Shown here piece by piece: positions 23,075 to 35,450 of a stretch of DNA of 64,000 nucleotides. The notes beneath the pieces were generated by a model that had not been told where the DNA came from, did not search any database, and worked only from the letters and a program-made list of their open reading frames with translations. The position numbers and the translations under genes were made by a program. Every line of letters begins with the position of its first letter. The first letter of the stretch is position 1. The stretch covers positions 62,001-126,000 of the forward strand of contig JABCRI010001478.1 of the NCBI GenBank assembly GCA_015143295.1, read 5' to 3'. Source of the stretch: Tetracentron sinense. Lineage: Eukaryota; Streptophyta; Magnoliopsida; Trochodendrales; Trochodendraceae.

Positions 23075-23536
23075 CTACAAAACAGTTTAAAAGTTGCAAC
23101 AAAATTAATTTTTGGTTTAAAGGATTTGAATGTTCAGAATTCAGATCACTAGTGGGAGGACCCTTGCTTTCTATAGGCCTAACTCATTTGCAAGATATGA
23201 TTCAAAAACAATAAAAATGGCTTTAAGCTTGAAATGAAGGTACCCTTTATCTACGCTAATGCCTCTCCTCTTCTAAACATTAAAATCTCAATCAATTTGC
23301 ATCTGTTATTTTCCCTATTCTATGTCCAAGTAACCAACATTTTACTACCCATCAACGAGGGTAAACAATGAGAATAACTGAATACTGTAAAGAGCAGTGT
23401 AAATCCGATTATATTAATATTCCAGTCAATTTGTACATATTGGAAGTTTTGAACTCCTAAACTTGATATTAATATTACATTTGTTGTAATAAACATAATG
23501 TTTTATCCCAAATACGTGGCATATTATGAAAAAACT

Positions 23537-23700
23537 AAGATTTTCCCAGTGCCCTTGTGGAAAGGTGATTAAGGTCACACCACTAAGGGGCAGGTCTCAG
23601 GTTCAAATCCCCTCTAGGTAAAGCTGGACAACTTTGGAACTCATGTGCAACCCACCCCTTCTCCTAAATTTATAAGCATATTTATCCATGTATCGAGCTA
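23537..23700 (+). mobile_element. tRNA-derived SINE
   Basis: Shows a pol III B box GGTTCAAATCC (23600-23610) and, 40-50 bases upstream, TTGTGGAAAGGTGATTAAGG, a decayed A-box region, followed by an unrelated body ending near CTTCTCC. This is the layout of plant tRNA-derived SINEs. The 3' end is uncertain, as no long A or T tail remains. Confidence 0.6.
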
Positions 23701-25074
23701 AAAATACCATCTTGCCCAATTCACAAATGTGAAACATGGGTTGCAAAATTATGACCCCTATTTCTCTCTCGGGTTGCTTTTAGGTTGTTTCAACTAGAAG
23801 GATGTAGTCTGGAGTTTTGAGTATGCCAAATGTCGACAGATCAATACAAGCATAGAGGACTCCGCTGAGTGAAAACAGGAATGCTCGAGCTTATCTACTA
23901 GAAACACGAAATCAAACATCTTGAGAAGAATATTTATGCACTCATTGCTTACCTGTTTTAAGTGGAATCTGGTTTTCCTTCTCTTTCTTGTTTTTCCCCT
24001 TAAGAAATGCAGATTAACAAGAATAAATTTGGCGGGGTCAGTAGTCCACTGCCTGTATCTGGGTTTCGTTATATATAATATCTTCTTTCTACTCTTTTCC
24101 CATTTAAAGTTTTTCAACTGTTTCTGTATACCTCTTTACAGTTTCATGTACTTTTTGTCTTTTAGTCTATAATCGATATATGTATTGTTTGCATCACTTT
24201 TACCAATATATACACAGCCAAAATTTTACTTTCCTTGTTACTGCTTTTCTCTTTTCTTGTTTTTCCGTTGAATCATAATTTTAGGTGAACTTATGCGATC
24301 TATGAAACCCCTTCAAGCATGTTTGTCCTTGAGTGTAATCCAGTGTTGCAAACGGTCTCGAATATGGTTTTAAAATCGACAAATCTACAAATATTTCCAT
24401 CTTGAGCCAATTTCTTGAGTTTTTATGGTGAAAACGAATCACTCTTTCATAATTAAAGTTTTTAATTCAAATATTTTTTAGATATTCAAAATTAGCATAA
24501 TGTATTAATTATTAATGAATTGAATACGATAATGGTTAACTCATTTTATATGATTGTCAATAATTAGTGACTAGCAAGTCCAATGGGTTAGCTACAATTA
24601 TTAAACTCTTTTCAAAATTAAAAATGTCAAATTATTTGTATTGTTATTTGAATATAAATTTTTTATTTTCACCAAAATTTATTAAAAATAAAAAAAACTC
24701 AGGAAACCTTAGGATCAACATATGGATGTATATTATATATTTTTCAAGAAAAATATATTGTAATCAAAATCTATTTCTGAATTAAAGAAAACTATTTTGA
24801 GAACCATTGTAACTCTCTGTCGATATTTCTTATTATTTATGTGATATGCTCGTATTATATTCTGTTGGAATATATGACTTTGTGACCATGACTATAGACC
24901 ACGTATTATGTGCAACTTATTTTAAAGCTTCAGGCACACACGATAACTTATGTAATCTACTTTTTATCTCATCGACACGGAGGCCTTTCGAAGAATGCCT
25001 TTGAGTGGATCAATCACCACAAAGGCCGTACAGAGCATTGGAGGGCAATGCCTCAAGCCCAAGTCAACCTTATT

Positions 25075-25252
25075 GTTGTAACTTGTAATGGGTCATCAAA
25101 ATAAACCCATGGAGGTCCTAGGTTCCATTTCTCACTCCCCCTTTGGGGCCAGCCTAGCACGGGTTTACCCGGACTTACCTAGTGTGGCGGATTGCGGGTT
25201 CACGTCACACCCTCGGGGATTAGTCCTGACCCAATGGCTTAGACACCTTACC
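25075..25252 (+). mobile_element. SINE-like fragment at the LTR target site
   Basis: 'CCATGGAGGTCCTAGGTTCC' and 'GACCCAATGGCTTAGACACC' resemble tRNA-derived SINE heads and tails, and the text continues after the solo LTR as CTTTATTATC. Low confidence; no clean A box seen. Confidence 0.3.
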
Positions 25253-25432
25253 TGTATAGACCCGAATTTACTTTCATGCCATTTATGTGATTATCAAGGG
25301 TAAAATTGTCAAATGAAATATGCATTGTGTGTTTGATGCTAATTAATGTTTATGGAGTGTTTCAAGAGTGTAAACAACTAAACAAATGAAGAAATAATCG
25401 AAAAATGTGAAAAATAAGGGAAAACTGGTGGA

Positions 25433-25740
25433 ACCGTTCGAACGATTCCCAGACCGTTCGAATAGTGCCAGTAAAAGCAATTGGACACTTATTCCCGAAT
25501 CCAAACCCATTCGAAAGAACTCAGTTTGTTCGAACAAAACAAATATCGTTCGAACGATTCTAAGTCCGTTCGAATAGAGCAGAAAAACACAAACAGTAAG
25601 TCCCGAATAGGTAAACCGTTAGAACCAAACCCAAACCGTTCGAACAGTGTCGCGGTTGTCGCCCAAATTATTTGGGGAAAATCCTAAGTTGCGAAATTTT
25701 TAAGGTTTTAAACCCCCACCCTATAAATAGGCCCCCTATT
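25433..25740 (+). promoter_or_regulatory. LTR promoter with TTCGAA palindromes of varying arms
   Basis: Perfect palindromes with one core and different arms: CGTTCGAACG (25435-25444), TTTGTTCGAACAAA (25525-25538), ATCGTTCGAACGAT (25545-25558), plus imperfect ones at about 25454, 25509, 25567 and 25628. TATA box at 25731. Confidence 0.65.
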
Positions 25741-26593
25741 TCGTGAGTTTAGGTTTCATTAGAACCATGAACCCAATTTGAGAGAGAAAAGAGAGGAAAC
25801 CTAGGGCTTCAAGAGATTTTGCTCGGAGAAGGGAGGAAAAGCTTTGGAGATCGTTGCTGGAGGTCATTCTCAAACGGTGGATTGTTAGGATTGTAGGGAA
25901 ACAATCCTGAAGGTCGATATACTTTCTACCTAAATTTATTATGGTTTTGATGTGTTTAAATAAGATTATGCGTGGATTATTGGGTTATCAACATGGCTAT
26001 GAATGTATTGTTGAGTTGGAGCATGGAATGGGGACTTGCATGTGTTTATGGGTTCTATTGAGCATGATTTGATTATTATGGTGTTGATTTTGATGTTTAA
26101 ATCTATTGATGTGTGAAATTGAGGATGAGAAATTATGGTGGAGCTATTGGATGGATTTCTAGGGTTTTTGATCATGAATGTGAGTGAAGTATGATTGTGT
26201 ATGGTGGAGGAAGGGCATTTTGTGCATGATTGCGAGGCAAATGGGTATGATGAGGATGAATGGTTGTTGTTGAATATAAATCATGTCATTGAATTATGAA
26301 TTTATGATAAAGTATTATGTATGAATTCCATGTTAAATTATGAATTACGTAAACTTGTATGGTGGTTGAAATTCGGATATGCCAAGATTTAGAAGAAGGT
26401 CTTTCAAACCGGGAATCATCCAACCGTATGGAATGGGACGCTTTGGTGGAGTTTCCATGGTGGAAGATCGGAATCTAAGGGATAACCTAGATGAATGTTA
26501 ATCATGACACTTAAGCACAAGTTCACTTGCATGGTAAGTTGTAAGTCTCATGAGTACACATGTCTCACAAGCATGCATGAATTGCACAAGAAC

Positions 26594-26732
26594 AAGTATT
26601 GGCCCGCGCATGGGTATGGTTACATGGAAAGTATTGGCCCGTGCACGGGTAGGTTACATGGAAAGTATTGGCCCGCACATGGGTATGGTTACATGAAAAG
26701 TATCGGTCCACGCATGGACATGGTATCTCACA
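26594..26732 (+). repeat. 35-bp minisatellite with CCCGTGCACGGG cores
   Basis: Four units start AAGTATTGGCCCG or similar at 26594, 26629, 26663 and 26698. The centre of each is near-palindromic: CCCGCGCATGGG, CCCGTGCACGGG (perfect), CCCGCACATGGG, TCCACGCATGGA. Located in the transcribed part of the solo LTR. Confidence 0.75.
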
Positions 26733-27906
26733 AGAACAAGTATTCGCTCGCATCGAGGCATGTATCTCACAAGAACATGCATCATGTAAGATCAAGTCTA
26801 AAAGTCTCACAAGTACACGAGTCAATATGATGATATGGTATGCTCACATGTTTTTCGCACTCTGATATATATGCTATGAATGACAGTATTGATTATGTAC
26901 AAGTGAGATTATATTGTTAACTAAACTTTATATCCATTGAGCATTTTCATTGCTCAGTCGAATTATTATTGTCGCATTGTTATTGTCGAAAGAAGAAGTA
27001 TTCGCCCGTGTCGGGGCATGCATCTCACAAGAACATGCATCATGTAATATCAAGTCTAAAAGTCTCACAAGTACACGAGTCAACACGAGTCAAGGTGATG
27101 ATATGATATGCTCACATGTTTTCCGCACTTTGATTATGTAAATTCGTTATGAATGATAATATTGATTATGTACATGTGATATTATGTTTTTAGCTAAACT
27201 TTATATCCACTATGTGTTTTCGTTGCTCAGTCGAATTGTTATTGTCGAAAGAAGAAGAAGAAGGTGACCTCCTCGAGGAGGGAGTGAGGGATTTAGATCG
27301 TTTCCCTTATTATTAGACTTTTTTTTTATTAAAGGGTTGTAATAGATACTTGATATTATATGATGTTGCTTAGGTTGAATTTTGATATGGGGATCATGAT
27401 AATGATCCGACCGTGGGTTAAGTGGAAATTAGTCATAGGTGATACAGGATGATTATTTCATTATATTCGATGGTTTATCATCAATTTTTGTAGACTCTCA
27501 TTTTAGTATTACCTTATAAGCTATTAAGTCAAAGTTGTTCAAGCAGTGTCACGGGCCCAAGGTCCCATCAGACCAAGGTAACATTTTGGGGTGCGACATT
27601 ACCTCTTTATTATCTAGTTGCTTTATTGTTTCTTATTGTCTATTGTTTTTTATGTACTTAAAGGCAATTATGTTCTTTGATCTTATTAGTATAAAATGAG
27701 ATCTAGAAGGGATGGGATGGAAACATAATTTCATATCTCATTTCTCTTCATTTCTTTCTCTTCTATTTATCTCTTCCATAAATCCTAAATATCAAACATT
27801 AGTTTTCTACTTAGTAACAGAGCATTCGATCTTTCTGAAAAGGAAAAACCAGCAGTTGAGAAGACTGAAGGAGAGCCGTCGGAATTGTGACATCAGCAAC
27901 AGTACA

Positions 27907-30900
27907 TGTTGATATGTTCTTGAGCGTATATTTGTAACATTATATTTCTCATTAATATAAGAAGGCTAGTAGGGATCTTTCCTCACTAAGCCATTTACCC
28001 TAATCATTCTTCTATCCTCTCTCTTCTCTATCAAACCCTAGACCTAAAATCCTAACTCTCATCTCTTTAAACCCTAATCACCTTCTTGGTATCAGAGCGG
28101 TTTCTCTTGCTCTGCGTCACCTACAATGTGCTGACATCATGTTGATGTCATCACGGTGTCACCCAAACTCCTAAAAAATTACGCTTTTTCAGAGATCTTG
28201 ATTTTACAAGGTTAATGGCGGTTTTTTCAGTATTGTTTTGCTTGATAATCGTTTAATTATTTTCTTTGTTTTTGAGAAAAACGTTCCAAACACTGTAAAT
28301 CTCGTTGATTGCGGCATTCCAGGTACTCAATTGAAGAACCTCAGCAAAGGAATTGACGTTTTTTCATGTTCTTCCATCCTATTGGAGCCGATCGTTGATT
28401 CGTTGCCTGTAGAAGACTCCATCACCATTGGTATAGCTTACGGCTGACAGTTTTTTGGGTGTTCTAGTTTCGTCTTTTGCTAACACTTAGCATCAATGAG
28501 TTAATCCTTCACCTGTTGATTATTTCTCATTGCCTTACGATGAATCTTCATTCCCTAAGCATGTTCTACCAAGTTTATTGCTTTTTTTGGGTTCCTTTTG
28601 CCTACAACTTTACTGTGTGGGGTTCATTTTTCCGTTTGGGTTTGTCATTTATTGTTTGGGGTTACAAACTCTGGTTTGTTCCTATGGATCCTAACGTTCT
28701 TAGTTCTCAGTCTCTCTCCGACCCCATTGACCACACTATCACCAATATTAAATGTAATTGTGATAATTTCTTTTGCTTGGAGATGCTCTGTTGAGCTCTA
28801 CACTGAAGGTCATTCGAAAATGGAGTATATTACTAGAGAGACTCCTAAACCCACATCCGGTGCTCTTGAGATTGCTAAATGGGAGGCTAAGAACTGTATC
28901 ATTTTGGATTGGTTATTTAACTCCATAGAAACTCAGGTTACCGCTAATAACATTTTCTATAAGAGTACTTATGAGCTTTGGCAAGCACTTATTCAAACTT
29001 ATGCCCTTGTGGAGAACGACACTCACACATATCAACTTACATGCAAGATTGCTCATTTTAAGTAAGGGGGCAGTTCTATTTCTAATTATTTTAGGGTTCT
29101 TCAGCATCGATGTGAAGAATTGAATCATTATGAACCACTTTTCGGGCTATCCACTACTTCCGCTAAGGCTATGGTATCAGATTTATGATTTCTTGATGGC
29201 CTTCGCACCAAGTACGAGTAGCTGCAAACTCGGATCCTTGCAACGTCACCTCTTCCCTCTCTTAAATATGTTTACTCCACTATTTTCAGTGAGGAACATC
29301 ATCGTGCGGTTATGTCTTTGAGCTCTACTCCACCCATGGTACATCAAGATCGCATAGCCTTTGCTAATTGCTACTGATTTCCATACTGCTCCTACAGGTC
29401 GTGGTAAGGGGATGATCGGGACCGTCGTGGTCGTGGTAGATCTACTATTCCATGCTCCCATTGTGTTATAGTGGGACATGATTGTGATCACTGTTATCAC
29501 CTTCATGGCTATCCCGAGGGTATGGTTTAAAAACTCGCCGAAACCATTACGTAACGCTCATTACGTAACGGTTTCGGTTGCCTCCAATACCCGAAATCGT
29601 GCCTTTACGGCTTTTTCCCAAAACCAAAACGTAACGGGCGTAGGACTCGTTCGCGGAAATACATTGTACCCGTGAATAAACTTTGGGAATCTCCTTTGTA
29701 GCCTTGCAGGGTTTTCAATTTGACTCTGACACCCATCCAGCTACATGCCTAGACTCCTAGTTGCCTACAAACAAAGTAGTAAAGACCCGTGAACTCTATT
29801 CATCCATTGTTTTATAAACCCCTCACGAATCCATCAAAAATACCAAAAGAATGAAGGAACAAAAGAAAAAAAAAAGAGTTTGGGAGTGGGGGAGGAATTA
29901 GGGAGGAGGATGATGATGAAGATGATGAACCAGCTCATAATTCTATGTGGCTTTAGCACTTAGCAGGTGTATATGTATCTGGCTATCTGCTTATATAGAG
30001 TATGGAGTCTAGACTAGATTCTATGTATGTTTTAACTTTCAATCCTCGACCCATCTAATTTTATTATTTCTACATTTTGACCTTCATATTGGCTTTAGAA
30101 GTATCTTGTTACTCATTTATTGCATTTTTTTATATTTTTTTCAATTTATTGGGAATTTTTGGATTTTTTTTAAGCAAAAAAATAATAATAATAATAAGTA
30201 TCGGCTGAAACCGTTACGTAACGGTGTTACGTAACGGTTTCGGCCGTGTCCGTTATGGTGTCCGAAACCCTTTTTTTGAACCTTGCCCGAGGGTTACCCG
30301 TCTTGTTTTGCTGCTCACATTGTTACGACTCTTGCCACTGATTCTGTGCTTGCAGCATCGATAGTTGTGATTGATCCTCTAGATTCCAAGAGAACAAGTT
30401 GTTGAGATGGATCCATGTTGAGTTACGCCTTTAGACTCCTTCCAATATTGTTGCATCATCTTCATTTGCAGTCTCAGGTATCCATGCTCCCTCTGCCTAT
30501 GCAACCACTACATTGTCTCCTTCCCCTCATTAGGTCATTGACTCAAGAGCTACTGATCATATGTCGGGTGAGTCGCATGGTTACTCTATTTATTCACTTC
30601 CATCTCCTACCGCTCAAGTTCGATTGGCAGATGGTTCCTCTACTCCTATTTTAGTAGTAGGAAACATTTTTGTGTCCACGACTCTTTTTATCTCATGTTT
30701 TCCAAGTTTCTAGTTTATCTTCTAACCTTCTCTCAATTAGCAGTCTTGTCAAGAAACTTAATTGTTGCGTTATTTTTTATCCTTCTCATTATATCTTTCA
30801 GGACCTGTATAACCTAGACACTGATCGTGCTCCGGATCGTGTCTTCTCGGCTACTGCTGCTACTACTGTAACTATTTCTCCTTTTTCTATTGTTGCTAGT

Positions 30901-31780
30901 CATGATACATTGCATCTAAGACCTTATATTCTTTGATGCCTAATTTTAGTAAACTTTGTTCTTCTACTTTTCACTGTGATACTTGTGAGCTTACTAAACA
31001 TGTTCACACAGCTTATCCCTCTCACATGCATAGATGTCGGTCTATTTTTGAGTTAGTTCACTCTAATGTTTGGGGTCCTCCTAAGTCATATCCATTGATG
31101 GTTTTCATTATTATGTTATTTTTATTGATGACTACACTAGAGCTACTTGGGTTTATCTTATAAAGTGTCAGGATGAAGTGTTCTCTACATTCTAAGAATT
31201 TCATGCTATGGTTGTTACCTAGTTTGGTGGTCCTCTTAAAGCCCTAAAATCTGATAATGGTGGTGAGTATCTATCTGCTCCTTTTGTCTAGTATCTTTAA
31301 GCTCATGGAATTGCTCATCGGCTTATATGTCCTTACACTCCGCAACAAAATGGTGATGCTGAGTGCAAGAATCGTCATTTAGTTGGTGTGGTATGCAAGT
31401 GCCTAAGACCTATTGGTCCATGGCACTTCTTGTTGTATGTTTTCTTATCAATCGATCTCCTTCTTGTGTACTTGAAGGACTCAACACTTATCAGCTTCAT
31501 TGTCCTCAGCTTCCTGTTTTGTCAATTGAACCTCGTGTGTTTGGTTGTACCTACTCTGTCCAGGATCTTCGTCCAAGACATTAAAAGTTGGATGATAAGG
31601 CTATTTGATGTGTTTTTGTTAGTTATTTTGGTGCATCTAAGGGAAATCAATGTTATGATCCTCAGTCCCGTCATTTCTCTCTCTGGATGTTAACTTTTTC
31701 AAAACAACATATTTCTCTCCTACACCCACAGTCACTTTGACTTTACCTATTCAAGACTTCCAGTGGATCTTTCGCCACAG
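27907..31780 (+). mobile_element. Ty1/copia element, broken, with one hAT insert
   Basis: 5' LTR about 27907-28080 (TGTTGATATG to CCTAATCA, 174 bases), primer binding site TGGTATCAGAGC (28087-28098), gag about 28680-29500 with a zinc-knuckle-like CSHC...C block near 29455, protease near 30540 (DSRATDHMSG), then pre-integrase and integrase pieces to about 31760. Reverse transcriptase and 3' LTR were not found. Many breaks; old. The hAT-like element at 29521-30285 sits near the end of gag. Confidence 0.75.
29521..30285. mobile_element. Non-autonomous hAT-like element, target duplication CCCGAGGG
   Basis: Exact 8-base duplication CCCGAGGG at 29513-29520 and 30286-30293. Ends TATGGTTTAAAAAC and, inverted, CAAGGTTCAAAAAA. 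Near both ends are TTACGTAACG words: two at about 29548-29571 and a perfect 16-base palindrome ACCGTTACGTAACGGT (30210-30225) followed by another copy. Subterminal clusters like this are transposase-binding sites in known hAT elements. No transposase gene. Confidence 0.8.
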
Positions 31781-32440
31781 ACAGAGGCGGAGCCAGGGGA
31801 GGAGGGAGGGCCATGGCCCCCCAAAAAATTTTGGAAATCTTTATTGGGGTAGTATGAAATAGTGGGCCACTCAATTTTTTTAAAAAATTTTTAGTGAAAT
31901 TCCCCCCACCCCACCAAAATTTTTTGTCTTCTATTTATAGTGGCCCCCCCAATTTTTTTGTCATATATATAGGCACCCCAATGGAGTCCGGTTATGTCCT
32001 AGAGGTCGCCACTTCCCTATTGACACTCCTTAACTATGGTTAAAATTCACCCACTCTTAGGGGTCAAATACTTATCATTGATTCTAGAAAAAAATATTGA
32101 TTAATTTTTTTTTAACCTTAAGAGTTAATGAATTTTAACTAGGGTTAAAAAAAAAAAATTGATATTTTAAAAAAACACCAAGGATAGGTGGGTGAATCTT
32201 AACCACAATTAAGAGGTATCAATAGGGACTCCTGGCAACCTCAAGGGCAAAACTGGGAAAAAGAATTTCTCAAAAAAAAAAAAACCCAAAAAAAAATTTC
32301 TCAGGGCCTACACCCCCGAAGCCCCGAGGTCCATACCCTTAAATCCATTAGTTTTTTTCTACATGTATTTCAGCCCCCACAATGAAAAAATCCTGGACTA
32401 CCTTAGGGTTCGAAACCGATTGATTCACGTATTTTGCGAT
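31781..32440. repeat. Dispersed repeat with 'GGCGGAGCCAGGGG' end, holding a foldback MITE
   Basis: Begins GAGGCGGAGCCAGGGGAGG, a word also seen at about 16325 (GCGGAGCCAGGGGCGAGG) and typical of the ends of common plant DNA transposons. C-, G- and A-rich text continues on both sides of the MITE at 31986-32262. Family not determined. Confidence 0.45.
31986..32262. mobile_element. Foldback MITE
   Basis: Left arm (from CCGGTTATGTCCTAGAGGTCGCC) and right arm read in reverse (CCAGTTTTGCCCTTGAGGTTGCC) match over about 85 bases, including CCCTATTGA(C/T)AC(T/C)(C/T)CTTAA and GGTTAA(A/G)ATTCACCCA. The centre is AT-rich. Same family as the split element at 8586-14215. No clear target duplication. Confidence 0.7.
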
Positions 32441-33480
32441 ATGATCTTTATCTAAAGGCTATTCCTCTCTTCCCCAAACCTCCATAGCCATTTTCCAAAT
32501 GGTGTTGTATTCATGTTTCTCAATAATCTAAAGCGTAGACCACCCCCCTTGACTAGCCTACACACATCATTCGACTTTACCATATGGTATTTTCTCTTAT
32601 CGTCCTTGTCATTCCAAAAAAAAAATGTCTTTGCCTTCTTTATAGAGTTTTTGTAACAAAGGCCGATATAGTCAGCAGAGGTAAGAAGTATGTGGGAAGG
32701 CCTGCTAACGTGCTTTAGATTATTCATTTTGCCTCCTTTTGATAAGAATAGGGGCTTCCAGGATGGCAATCACGCATTGACCATTTCAATGACTGGGTCT
32801 CAAACCAATTTCAATTTGAAACCAGCACCCAGGGGTAAACCTAAGTAGGAGGCTAGTAATTCCCCCACCTTACATACCAAGCAGCCTGCAAGTTTGTCAT
32901 AAGTTAGACACTTCCTTCCATACATTTTGATCTTAAATAGGTTAATCCTTAAGTCTAACATAACTTCAAAGCACCTAAGAAGGCATCTGGGATGAGCTAC
33001 TTGTCAGGTCACAGAATCAGGGTATAATGGGATACTCTCAAACCCTCCATGTCTACTGCAAACCCCTCAATCACCCTCTCCTCAGCTCTGTTGATCATCT
33101 TGCCTAAGGCTTCCGTGACCAAAATGAAGAGGAATGGAGATAACGGAACTGCCTACCTTAAGCCACGGAATCTCTCATTACCCAATATAGAAAAGTAAAA
33201 GCTAAAACACTTCTCCATCCAATTCCTCCATTTAACACCAAAGATATCATTCTCATTAGATCACTCAAAATCTCTCAATTTACATGATCATAGGTCTTTT
33301 CTAGATCTAATTTGTGCATTAGTCCTGGAAAACCCTCTTTAATACTAGCATCTAGTAGGGATGCACATGGGCTAGGTTTGGGCTTGACTTTTGTTGGACT
33401 GAAGCCCAACACGTTCACAAAGGCTTTTAAGCCCGAACTCGGCCCATTGTGCAGTCCTAGCATCAAGGTATTAATTAGCA
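32440..33480 (-). mobile_element. L1-type LINE relic, C-terminal part of reverse transcriptase region
   Basis: Minus strand. Upstream end: KEGFPGLMHKLDLEKTYDHVN, the start of the RT palm (usual form LDLEKAYDHVNW). Downstream end: KKAKTFFFWNDKDDKRKYHMV, VCRLVKGGGLRFRLLRNMN and GKWLWRFGEE, the conserved thumb/connection region of plant L1-type LINEs. The region between is decayed with several frame changes, and the 5' part of the element (ORF1, endonuclease) is missing. A 104-base hAT-like element interrupts it at 33353-33456. Not functional. Confidence 0.75.
33353..33456. mobile_element. Very short hAT-like MITE, target duplication CTAGCATC
   Basis: Exact 8-base duplication CTAGCATC at 33345-33352 and 33457-33464, inside the LINE. 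Ends GGGATGCACATGGGC and, inverted, GACTGCACAATGGGC form imperfect inverted repeats related to the 'AGGGGTGCACATGG' ends of the element at 46972-47534. 104 bases, non-coding. Confidence 0.65.
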
Positions 33481-33989
33481 ATTAAAAAACCCCATCAAGT
33501 CTAGGCTTTCCCAACTCGGGCTCAGCCAGAACTCGTAAAAGGTTTAATGGGACAGATTTGGGTCCAACAATCCAGGCTGAGTTCAGACCCGGCCAGGGTT
33601 CGGGCTCAGTTTTCATATGTTGGGTTGGACATTATATGACCTTCGACTGACCAAGCCCAGCCTGATTTGCAGCCCTAGTTACCAAGGTCAAAATCCTACT
33701 AATCAATACATGAAAAAGAGCAAGCCAAAGATTTTACTTGTAAACTCTTGTAGTGCCTAATGGCATTTTTCTATTGCTTGTCCTAAACAGAAGTCAGAAG
33801 ACTATCAGAGCCTTAGAAAACAACTTTGCTATAAAGGAAAAGCTTGAGAAGGAGATGGTTGCTTCTAATGAAGATGAGACAGATGTGGACGACTAGAAAG
33901 TAGCACTCCAGCATTGCCAACCAAAGGAAGAAAGACACCTTCGAAGGAACCCTGGATTCTAGTTCCACGCAGCTTGATGAGGAAAAAGA
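33481..33989. other. Unassigned, GGGCT/AGCCC-rich
   Basis: Text rich in 'CTCGGGCTCAG' and 'AAGCCCAGCCTGATTTGCAGCCCTAG' (33520-33690) looks like a further degenerate hAT-type MITE, but no duplication was found. 33700-33989 shows nothing recognisable. Confidence 0.35.
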
Positions 33990-35450
33990 AAGCTAGGACA
34001 GGCTCGCAAAGAAAGTAAAAAGGATCTTAATTGCTGTCCCTAGACCATAATCGATCATCCTTAAGCGACAAGGCAAGAGAGATGGGGGCAACACAAATGA
34101 GATCTTCCACCTCCCAATCATTGAGTTTACGTCTAAATCTTGGAGATCATGTAGGAGAGCTAGTATCCCCTCAAAGCAGGAAGCCATAGACAAATTTTTC
34201 CCCAAGGAAAGGGAATACAGGTTCACAAAATCTACCTTAAAGGGAATTCTAACCACACCGTAAGTATTCCCAAAATTTTGCATTCAAACAATTGCCCACT
34301 CTAAAGTGAATATGCTTAGAAAATTCATCACGGACATTACAGATGGCTTTCCACAAACTCAACTCCATAGGGCCCCTTCGCATCTTTAGACTCTTGAGAC
34401 ATATTTCTCTCCAAATTTAGCAACAATTACCTTTCCCAGAGGCTCTTTCTCTCCTCCCCAAATCACCATAACCATTTGCCTAGAAGGGCCTTGTTGAATG
34501 CCACCAGAGGGCAGATATTCAAGCCCCCCCCCCGGACTTAATTGGAGTGGTCACAAATCTCCAATCTACCATGTGGTAGTTCTCTTTCTCGATCCTCTCA
34601 TTCCATAGAAATCTCTTTTGTAACCTTTCTAGTTTAACGGCTACTGAGAGTCTGAGACTGGGATGGTTAGGAGAAAAATAGGTGGGGAAGACTACTGAGA
34701 GTGCTTTTAAGGAGGGTTACACGACCTCCTTTTGAGGGATATAAAGACTTTCTCCCTTATAACTTTTTTGTAAAACAGTCGACGATTAGGTCCCATGTTG
34801 CTTTAGTTTTATAGCCAGCCCCAAGCGGCATACCTAAGTAGAACGATAGCATGGACCCATCTTTTCACCCCATACAAGAAGCAAGTTCACCCACATTTGG
34901 GATATCCCCCACCACAAAGATGACACTCTTTCCAAGGTTGATGTGTAACCCTGAGAGTGCTTCAAAACTTTTGAAGAGACATCTAAGGTAGACTAGTTGA
35001 CTACATGAAGCATTGCCAAAGACTGGCGTATCATCTGTGAACCGAAGGTGGGAAATCACAAGCCCATCGTTCCCAATGTAATAACCCTCTAACACTGACC
35101 CCTCCATCCTTCCCAGTGATTCTATGACCAAAATGAATAGGAAAGGGCCGCAAGGCAATAGTGGATCGCTGACGCAAGCCCCTAAAACTCCTAAAATACC
35201 CTGTAGGACATCCATTTACCAAAATGGAGAATGAGACCGTGGAAATGCAAAACCTTATCCACCTTCGCCATCTAATACCAAAGCTTATTTTACCCATGAC
35301 ATGTTCCAGAAAGTCCGAGTAGATGTGATTGTAGGCTTTTTCAATGTCTATTTTGCAAAGAAGGCTAGGGAGGCCCCGCTTCAACCTCTCATCCAGGCAT
35401 TCATTTTCAATTAGAATGCTGTCTAAAATCTACCTCTCTCTCATCTAGAC
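33990..35450 (-). mobile_element. Second L1-type LINE relic
   Basis: Minus strand. Near 35384: KRGLPSLLCKIDIEKAYNHI; then WRRWIRFCISTVSFSILVNG, the template-grip region; PLLPCGPFLFILVIESLGRM; the catalytic box as FTDD (usually F/YADD, alanine replaced by threonine); and GLHINLGKS. At the low end (about 34283-33993) comes the C-terminal W...R...F...LYSLS...K domain typical of plant L1 ORF2. Several frame changes; 5' truncated. It is a different copy from the one at 32440-33480 and lies in the same orientation. Confidence 0.75.

Larger units (their letters stand above)
25253..27598 (+). mobile_element. Solo LTR, 2346 bp, target duplication TTACC
   Basis: From TGTATAGACCCGAATTT to TTTTGGGGTGCGACA, flanked by TTACC at 25248-25252 and 27599-27603. 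Plus-strand TATA box CTATAAATAG at 25731-25740, preceded by a TTCGAA palindrome cluster and followed by a GAGAGA leader. It contains a 35-base minisatellite (26594-26732) and a 258-base tandem duplication (26733-26990 and 26991-27257). No internal region. Gypsy-type by overall layout. Confidence 0.85.

Noticed and set aside
23794-24172. Overlapping open frames in the large intron
   Set aside because: AT-rich, low-complexity residues and no homology recognised; no splice signals in support.
28238-28447. Open frame between the copia primer site and gag
   Set aside because: Lies in the non-coding leader of the element, with no gag-like motif.
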